Shown here: piece after piece, positions 33,001 through 37,857 of the stretch
How positions within the stretch are numbered: position 1 is the stretch's first letter
How the letters are laid out: each line of letters begins with the position of its first letter
Source: an uncultured Prevotellaceae bacterium
GTDB taxonomy: Bacteria > Bacteroidota > Bacteroidia > Bacteroidales > Bacteroidaceae
Reading direction: 5' to 3'
Assembly: GCA_937891085.1 (NCBI GenBank)
Contig: CALAEY010000014.1
Span: forward strand, 1-37,857
Length of the DNA: 37,857 nt
The notes under the pieces: generated by a model
Told to the model about the DNA's origin: nothing
Database searches by the model: none
The model's input: the letters and a program-made list of their open reading frames with translations, nothing else
Translations under genes and position numbers: made by a program

Positions 33001-33355
33001 CTATGCCCATCTCCATGTCGAGTGAGTCGGCCAGCTGTGTGGCATACTTGAAGGCATCCTTCCAGCCTTCATCCATGTAGATCAGACGGTTCTCCACGAT
33101 CTGCGGGGTCTGCAGGGCAGCGTCGAAAGCCTGGAAACCGCCGATGTGGGCACGTTTCATCCAGAGCAAGTCCTTGCGGATGCCGTCCTTGGTGATGTTA
33201 CCGTTCATCCAGTGCCACCACACGCGCATCTGCGCCTCCTTGCCTGGGTTTTGGAACTGTCTTTGCAGTTCCTGCATACTCACGCTCTGCTGTGCCTGCA
33301 TGGTGGTGAAACCAGCGGCACAGAGCAGCGTCAAAGCGAGGGTTTGGAATTTCAT
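30008..33355 (-). CDS. Secreted GH106-like alpha-L-rhamnosidase
   Basis: A large exported glycoside hydrolase, probably removing terminal L-rhamnose from pectic or arabinogalactan side chains. A signal peptide (LALTLLCAAGFTTMQAQ, cleavage near 22) precedes the GH106 opening: VWWHWMNGNITKDGIRKDLLWMKRAHIGGFQAFD near 44-77. The catalytic barrel contains ILTDSYEAGQENWTPALMQEFEKRRGY near 464-490 and VVHESAHQP near 650-660. A jelly-roll sugar-binding-like insert lies near 230-330. The C-terminal beta domain (LLLELGDVKNLAEVTVNGQNLGILW, near 1030-1055) is the GH2-like sandwich found in this family. 1115 residues is the normal size. It is the last gene of a leftward GH35-GH3-GH106 series. Confidence 0.85.
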   Translation of the reverse strand: MKFQTLALTLLCAAGFTTMQAQQSVSMQELQRQFQNPGKEAQMRVWWHWMNGNITKDGIRKDLLWMKRAHIGGFQAFDAALQTPQIVENRLIYMDEGWKDAFKYATQLADSLDMEMGIASSPGWSATGGPWVEPEDAMKKVVWREIIVNGGGKKALTVKLPEPFDIAGTFQNASQVASLTSTAIPEIHFYRDIAVLAYRLPDKALTLSELGATVSSSGGNFSVEQLTDGDFATSALLPRDDARGYAWIQYEFPQPTTIKSLALADGHVRSEWQADPPQYLNTLLVSDDGVSFRELCKIPVGGVQLQTITIPTTTAKYFRMQVPNPPEDTSLVMYGGPVRKPEGTTIPEFVLYTDTHINHAEEKAGFAAEWDLEHFPTPAAATDEVVAKADIVDVTSFVDGAGNLTWKAPAGRWKIVRFGYSLTGKQNHPAPPEATGLEVDKLDQVAWHKFFTTYFNMYKDATGGLIGKKGIQYILTDSYEAGQENWTPALMQEFEKRRGYSLLPWMPVLTGQIVGSTEESEQFLWDWRKTLSELIAENYDMLTDIAQKEYGMLGRYSESHENGRLYLVDGMDVKRRAQVPMSAIWMPGGGGGSAIPMAIADIRESSSVAHVYGQNIAAAESMTAIGFNNLGYSYHPGSLKPVVDLEFANGLNRIVVHESAHQPVDDKKPGLSLMIFGQWFNRHETWAEQAYVWADYVARSCYLLQQGRFVADVLYYYGEDNNIAGLFGHYQPAISPSYNYDFCNPDALLKQVSVRDGKVVTKSGMEYRVLYLDQNARRMSLPVLRKLAELVHQGAVIAGTIPEIPASLTDDKDEFQRLVTDIWYGGRDNVLKGVSVDESLEALSVAPDFTYGSESLSLGLRYVHRTMANGDIYWVSNPTEQFAHVKASFRVTGKKPQIWHAETGLMEDASYRMTADGRTVVDLNLTANDAQFVLFIDNTTEQEVSLPAKTYTHFAALDGAWTVAFDQSMGGPATATFDKLVSYTERPENGIKYYSGAATYTYHLRLTKKQLQSAQGADLLLELGDVKNLAEVTVNGQNLGILWKTPFYADATAALKEGDNVIEVKVINAWVNRLIGDQQPDATQKYTYAATNFYQANSPLKPSGLLGPVSLVLRK

Positions 33356-33357
33356 TT

Positions 33358-33405
33358 TGAATTATGAATTATAAATTTTGAATTATGAATTATATTCTTA
33401 ATCAC
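33358..33405. repeat. GAATTAT tandem array between GH3 and GH106
   Basis: Repeats of the 7-bp word GAATTAT with TTTTGAATTAT variants fill most of the 70-bp gap. The same word occurs at 13822. Confidence 0.8.
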
Positions 33406-33425
33406 GAATTCTGTAAAATCGTTTG

Positions 33426-35981
33426 TCAGAAAGTGTAATTTACAGTCTGCATCTTCGGGTCATCAGAGCTGCTGCCGACCAGCAGGTGGTACTGGCCTGG
33501 CAACGGGCGGACGGTGTTCGACTGGCTGTCCCACCACTCGAAGGTCTCATCGGTGAGCGGAATGCTCACGGTGGCGCTGGCTCCTGCTGGGATGCTCACG
33601 CGTTGGAATCCGCGCAGGGTCTTGATAGGACCTTCCTTGTCGTCTGGACGCTGGATGTAGAGCTGCACTACCTCCTCGCCATCACGACGGCCAGTGTTCT
33701 TCACATCTACTACCAATGCGCCGTCCTTCACCTCGGCCTTGCCATACTCGAAGGTGGTGTAGCTCAGTCCGTAGCCAAAGGCGAAAGCTGGCTTTGCCTC
33801 CATGTAGCGGTAGGTGCGCCCCTTCATAGAGTACTCCTGGAAATCTGGAATCTGCAGCGTGTCGGTGTAGAACGTCACAGGCAGACGGCCAGAAGGGTTG
33901 TAGTCGCCCAGCAGCACGTCTACGATGGCCGTGCCACCTTCCTGACCAGGATACCAAGCCTGCAGGATGGCATCGCAGGTCTGCTTCTCAGGAACCAGTC
34001 CGACAGCACTACCAGAGTAGTTCACCAACACCACGCGCTTGCCAGCAGCCTTCAGCTTCTTCAGGAACTCACGCTGTACCTTAGGAAGTTGGATATCGGT
34101 GCGGTCGCCACCCTTGAATCCTTCTACTGTCACAGGCATTTCCTCGCCTTCCAGACGGGGGGAGATGCCTCCTGCATAAATCACTACATCAGCACTTCTG
34201 ACTTGTGAAAGCAGGTTGTTGGTATCATAGTTGTTCTTACGAACGATGTCGAACGACAGGTTGGCTGAGTTCGAGATGTAGTTGTAGCGCAGTTCGATAT
34301 CATAGTCTTTTCCTGCGATGGCATCCATCTCATAGACAGGGTCGTCTCCTCTGAGGTATGCATCTTGTGAAGAGACGGTATCGCCATTGATAATGAGGTC
34401 GTAGTGGCCTAACACCTTTATCTGGAAGCCCACCTTGCCAGCCTGCTTGTTGTGCAGTGTGGTCTTATAGCTGGCAGAGAAATCGGTGAGAGGCACACCC
34501 TCTTCGAAGGGTGTGGCATCCTGCGTATGCAATGCCAGTGGAGAGGTGTAGCGAGCTGTGGCGATAGGATTGCCCTGATACTCCTTGTTGCCGTAGTATG
34601 TCGCATCCAGTCCGTTGCCATTGGCAGTTGAGCATTGGTCGAAGAGGCTGGTGTAATAGTAGTCGAGCACCAGACTGCCACCATCCACCACGATGAGGTT
34701 CTGGGCAGGGATGCGCTTCTTCAGAGCAGACACCAGCGTCTCTGTGTGCTTAGGGAAACCGTTGTAGTTGCCCCACTGCATGGTGCTGTCGTTGGCATTG
34801 GCACCTATCACGGCAATCTTCATGTCGCTCTTCAGTGGCAGCAAGTCATTCTTATTCTGCAGGAGCACCATACTCTCATGAGCCATCTGCAAGGCGAGTG
34901 CACGGTGTTCTTCGCTGCTGATGACGCTGTAAGGAATCTCGTCCCATTCATTAGGAACGTCCTGATCCATCTCGCCCAGACGGAAGCGTGCCGTGAGCAG
35001 GCGCAGCACGTGCTCGTCGATGTCACTCTCCTTGATGAGTCCGCTACGCACGGCATCAGGCAGGGCAGCGAAAGCCTGGCCACACTCCAAGTCGGTACCA
35101 CTCAGAACAGCAGAGGCAGCAGCAGAGGCACGGTCGGGATGTGTCTCATGACGACCTTTCACGAAGAAGTCGTCTACAGCCCAGCAGTCGCTCACGATGA
35201 TGCCCTTGTAACCCCAGTCGTTGCGCAGGATCTGCGTCAGCAGTCGGTCACTGCCACAGCAAGGATCACCCTCGAAGCGGTTGTACGCGCACATCACCTG
35301 CTGCACATCGCCTTCGATGACCAAGTCCTTAAAGGCTGGCAGGTAAGTCTCAAACAAGTCGCGTGGGTTGATGTCCTCGGCATTGAACTGATGGCGGTTC
35401 CACTCTGGTCCGCTGTGCACGGCAAAGTGCTTGGCACAGGCAAACGCTTTGCGGTATGTATTGGTTGGAGGTCCTTGCAGACCGTGAACCACAGCCACTC
35501 CCATCATTGAAGTGAGGTAGGGGTCTTCACCATAGGTCTCCTGTCCGCGTCCCCAGCGAGGATCACGGAAGATGTTGATGTTTGGTGTCCAGAACGTGAG
35601 TCCCTGGTAGATCTTATAGCTATCCTCCTCACGTGCCTGACGGTTCTTGGCACGCGCCTCGTCGCTCACGGCTTTGAATACATCGTGAAGCAGGGCATCA
35701 TCAAACGACGCTGCCATGCCGATGGTCTGTGGATAGACGGTAGCTGTGCCGTTACGGCCTACACCGTGCAGCGCTTCGTTCCACCAGTTGTACTCCTTGA
35801 TGCCCAGTCGCTCAATGGCAGGAGAGGTGTGTTGCATCAGGGAGGCTTTCTCTTCCAGTGTCAGCCTTCCGAGCAAGTCCTGAGCTCGCTGCTCAGGAGA
35901 CAAACTGCGGTCTTGGTAAGGCAGAGTCTGGTTGCAGCTGCATACCAAAACCATTGTCAGTGCTAGGATAATGTTTCTCAT
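33426..35981 (-). CDS. Secreted GH3 beta-glycosidase with PA14 domain (xylosidase/glucosidase type)
   Basis: Exo-acting beta-glycosidase, lipid-anchored by a lipobox (VLVCSC, Cys near 16). The GH3 N-terminal barrel includes GIKEYNWWNEALHGVGR near 59-75, FWTPNINIFRDPRWGRGQETYGEDP near 129-153, KHFAVHSGPEWNRH near 187-200 and the nucleophile Asp in GIIVSDCWAVDD near 260-271. An alpha/beta sandwich follows, interrupted by a PA14 domain near 445-540 (LDATYYGNKEYQGNP). The C-terminal fibronectin-III-like domain ends at 851. The ENWWNEALHG/FWTPN pattern is usual in the beta-xylosidase branch, so xylosidase is slightly preferred over glucosidase. It lies 37 bases after the GH35-like gene. Confidence 0.93.
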   Translation of the reverse strand: MRNIILALTMVLVCSCNQTLPYQDRSLSPEQRAQDLLGRLTLEEKASLMQHTSPAIERLGIKEYNWWNEALHGVGRNGTATVYPQTIGMAASFDDALLHDVFKAVSDEARAKNRQAREEDSYKIYQGLTFWTPNINIFRDPRWGRGQETYGEDPYLTSMMGVAVVHGLQGPPTNTYRKAFACAKHFAVHSGPEWNRHQFNAEDINPRDLFETYLPAFKDLVIEGDVQQVMCAYNRFEGDPCCGSDRLLTQILRNDWGYKGIIVSDCWAVDDFFVKGRHETHPDRASAAASAVLSGTDLECGQAFAALPDAVRSGLIKESDIDEHVLRLLTARFRLGEMDQDVPNEWDEIPYSVISSEEHRALALQMAHESMVLLQNKNDLLPLKSDMKIAVIGANANDSTMQWGNYNGFPKHTETLVSALKKRIPAQNLIVVDGGSLVLDYYYTSLFDQCSTANGNGLDATYYGNKEYQGNPIATARYTSPLALHTQDATPFEEGVPLTDFSASYKTTLHNKQAGKVGFQIKVLGHYDLIINGDTVSSQDAYLRGDDPVYEMDAIAGKDYDIELRYNYISNSANLSFDIVRKNNYDTNNLLSQVRSADVVIYAGGISPRLEGEEMPVTVEGFKGGDRTDIQLPKVQREFLKKLKAAGKRVVLVNYSGSAVGLVPEKQTCDAILQAWYPGQEGGTAIVDVLLGDYNPSGRLPVTFYTDTLQIPDFQEYSMKGRTYRYMEAKPAFAFGYGLSYTTFEYGKAEVKDGALVVDVKNTGRRDGEEVVQLYIQRPDDKEGPIKTLRGFQRVSIPAGASATVSIPLTDETFEWWDSQSNTVRPLPGQYHLLVGSSSDDPKMQTVNYTF

Positions 35982-35989
35982 AATAGTAG

Positions 35990-36021
35990 TATTTAATTTT
36001 CAATTTTCAATTGTCAATTCA
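35990..36021. repeat. CAATTTT/CAATTGT tandem array holding the GH35 stop codon
   Basis: Four period-7 units fill the gap between GH35 and GH3. The TGA of the GH35 gene (36019-36021) is part of the last unit. The CAATTG words are those of the composite element at 2468. Confidence 0.75.
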
Positions 36022-37731
36022 ATAGTGATAAACCTTCACTTTCAATGCTCCCACGTGGTCTTGGCCGATGAAGACATTGCGCTCATCACCGTTGAGCAGT
36101 CGGCCAGGGATGAACTTGCCGTTCTCAAAGCGACCTTCGTAGATGCTGTCATAGCCCATGTAGCGCGTCTTGATACCATCACGCACGGTAAAGTCGGCAT
36201 TGAAGCCATAGCCCACGAGGTAGAACTCATCCTTGGCTGTCTGGATGATGATGGCACCACCCTGATAGGCTGGCTGCTGTTGCTGCTGACGGGCAGGCGC
36301 ACCATTGAGCGTATTGCCTGCACCTGCGGCAGGAGCCATCAGCGCACCAATGTCGAAGCCCCGGCGTGGGGTGATGTTGATCTTATAATCGCCCATCACC
36401 ACAGAGGCCGTATCCTTGCCGTTGTAGATGAGGAAACCACGCATCTCATCGGTGCCCAGCTTGCTCTGAATCAGCTCTTCCATGTTCTTGATGGCGCCAT
36501 AGCTCTCAGCCAGCAGCTCCGCATTCTTCTTGGCGGTAGGGTCTGGATTGGTGTCGGCACTGTCGATACCGAAAGGAGAGAAGGCGATGGCATCCCATTC
36601 GCCGATGGTGTAGAGGGCGCGAGCACCAAAGACGCTGCTTTCTGGGATGAGGATAGGATTGCCCTTCCAACTGTACTCCTGGCAGATCTGATCGAGCTGC
36701 GTCATGTAGCTGTTTGGCGTAAGGATGTCAAGGTTGGGGGCACCTGCGCGGTAGATGTCGAAGAACTCATCGATGGAGCAACCATTACCTAAGCTGCGGC
36801 CACGCGACTTGATGCCGAAGACAGAGGCATTGACGAAGGTAGGCAGGGCATAGACCTTCTTACCTTCAGCAGCAAGATACTCCAAATGCTGGGCGAAGCT
36901 GTAGGCTGTGAACAGGTGCTCGGTGAGGTTGAGGATAGGGTTGGTGCCATCGTCTTGAGTCAGACTCTTACCGAAAACCTCCTCCCATGAGCCCTTGGTC
37001 TTGCTGCCGTTCTTCTCCCAAGCCTGCTTGAGGTCGGGCTTTAATGTAGCCTTGTTTTTCTTCAGATAATCAATGAGTTGTGCAGGTACGTCGGACTGCC
37101 ATGCTTTCTCTGCCAGCGCACTGAAGTCACGCTTGGTGCCACGAATGCCAGGTTCATTTTCTATCTGCATCATCACTACGGTGTGCTGCTGATCTACCTC
37201 CTTGAGGTGCTGCAGCAGTGCCACGTAGGCCTTGGCATCAGCCTTAGTGATATTGTCGCTGAAGAGGCTGAGCATCTCCATCTCATTGCCTTGCTCATCT
37301 ACCGCACGAGGGAAGCGCTTAGGATCATGCTTCACCCAAGCTGGGGCGTAGGTCATCATCGGGTTCTTCCAAGTGCCGAACCAGATAAGCATCAGTTTGA
37401 GGTTGTTTTTGCGGGCGTCTTGCAGCATTCCGTCCACGAGGGTGTAGTCGTACTGCCCCTCCACTGGTTCGAACTGCTCCCAAGAAACGGTGGCAATCAC
37501 GGAGTTGAGGTTCATAGCGGCCATGCGTTCCATCACGCGGTTTTCACGCATGTAGTCGAGGGAGGAAGCGGTGGAGTTGTGCAGCTCACCGCTGCGCATT
37601 ACGAGAGGTTTGCCATCTACTACAAGGCAGGTGCTGTGACCTACTTTTTTGAGTGTAGGGATGTCTTGGGCTGCTGTGCTGAGTGTTACTGCAGACAGCA
37701 GCATGATTGCTGATAATAGTTTCTTTTTCAT
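36019..37731 (-). CDS. Secreted GH35-type beta-galactosidase with DUF5597 domain
   Basis: Exo-beta-galactosidase-like enzyme. A signal peptide (LLSAIMLLSAVTLSTAAQ, cleavage near 22) precedes a GH35/42-type TIM barrel: PLVMRSGELHNSTAS near 41-55, NLNSVIATVSWEQFEPVEGQYDY near 74-96, the acid/base Glu in MQIENEPGIRG near 189-199, and the nucleophile Glu in ILIPESSVFGARALY near 358-372. The last 150 residues form the DUF5597 beta domain, with a Gln-rich linker (ARQQQQQPAYQGG) near 490-502. 570 residues is usual for this branch. It is first in the leftward series of three hydrolases. With rhamnosidase and xylosidase neighbours it may trim galactose side chains of xyloglucan or pectin. Confidence 0.9.
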   Translation of the reverse strand: MKKKLLSAIMLLSAVTLSTAAQDIPTLKKVGHSTCLVVDGKPLVMRSGELHNSTASSLDYMRENRVMERMAAMNLNSVIATVSWEQFEPVEGQYDYTLVDGMLQDARKNNLKLMLIWFGTWKNPMMTYAPAWVKHDPKRFPRAVDEQGNEMEMLSLFSDNITKADAKAYVALLQHLKEVDQQHTVVMMQIENEPGIRGTKRDFSALAEKAWQSDVPAQLIDYLKKNKATLKPDLKQAWEKNGSKTKGSWEEVFGKSLTQDDGTNPILNLTEHLFTAYSFAQHLEYLAAEGKKVYALPTFVNASVFGIKSRGRSLGNGCSIDEFFDIYRAGAPNLDILTPNSYMTQLDQICQEYSWKGNPILIPESSVFGARALYTIGEWDAIAFSPFGIDSADTNPDPTAKKNAELLAESYGAIKNMEELIQSKLGTDEMRGFLIYNGKDTASVVMGDYKINITPRRGFDIGALMAPAAGAGNTLNGAPARQQQQQPAYQGGAIIIQTAKDEFYLVGYGFNADFTVRDGIKTRYMGYDSIYEGRFENGKFIPGRLLNGDERNVFIGQDHVGALKVKVYHY

Positions 37732-37857
37732 AATATCTTTATTTATTTACTGAACTTTCGCAAGTGAATATTCATTCATCAAGCGACTAATTTATACATT
37801 TGATAGAGTTTATGGAACTTAGGATTGGCATCAATAACAGCGGAAAGCAGTTCACTG
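37732..37857 (-). promoter_or_regulatory. Upstream region of the hydrolase series, no clear promoter
   Basis: 126 AT-rich bases to the window edge. No TAnnTTTG box is visible on the minus strand, so transcription may start further right or be activator-dependent. Confidence 0.3.

Overview
The window looks like a chromosome segment of a Bacteroidales bacterium, most likely Prevotellaceae. GC content is near 50 %. Promoters fit the Bacteroidetes primary sigma pattern (a TTG-type -33 box, about 20 bp, then TAnnTTTG at -7), and there are few Shine-Dalgarno sites. Families typical of the order are present: DUF4369/TlpA lipoprotein, VirE-N/DUF3987, DUF6266, smalltalk peptide, and GH106/GH3/GH35 secreted hydrolases.

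Layout. 0-1.2 kb: a TlpA-like thioredoxin lipoprotein whose start lies just outside the left edge. 1.4-10.3 kb: a four-gene tripartite efflux operon (adaptor lipoprotein, RND pump, TolC-like channel, second RND pump). 10.4-13.3 kb: pyruvate, phosphate dikinase with a bidirectional terminator. 13.4-17.7 kb (minus strand): a mobile-element-type block with a DUF5675 protein, a VirE-N/DUF3987 primase/ATPase-like protein and three small unrecognised proteins. 18.0-25.0 kb: a type I restriction-modification system (hsdM, a 50-residue two-helix membrane peptide, hsdS with a C8 tract, hsdR), followed by a frame-broken ASCH gene. Two apparently free-standing structured RNAs flank this block, one on each side and on opposite strands. 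25.6-26.8 kb (minus): a YoeB-type toxin with its antitoxin, and a membrane protein. 27.2-28.7 kb: a DUF6266 gene behind a pseudoknot-forming leader, and a 31-residue smalltalk peptide. 28.8-29.9 kb: a membrane-anchored hypothetical protein and a cytidylate-kinase-like protein. 30.0-37.7 kb (minus): three secreted glycoside hydrolases, read in the order GH35, GH3, GH106, consistent with cleavage of plant side-chain glycans.

The most unusual feature is a family of short tandem arrays built from 7- or 8-bp words (for example GGTTACAC, ATTGAGAG, TTTGCATC, CATTCTT, GAATTAT). They recur at nearly every gene border, in both orientations. Several stop codons lie inside them, and three in-frame copies lie inside coding genes (one in an RND pump, two in the DUF3987 protein). 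Some form compact 160-190 bp elements: array, hairpin or palindrome core, then an array in the opposite orientation. Others follow a fixed order of stop codon, four GGTTAC-type units, a TGTCAC motif and a terminator. One 35-bp stretch is repeated exactly, in inverted orientation, at both ends of the 13.4-28.7 kb accessory block. Slippage alone does not explain such dispersal.

Other points worth checking are the exact 55-bp duplication of a lipoprotein signal-peptide sequence at 1-55 and 1424-1478, and the hsdS C8 tract, where a slip either way brings an almost immediate stop between the two recognition domains.
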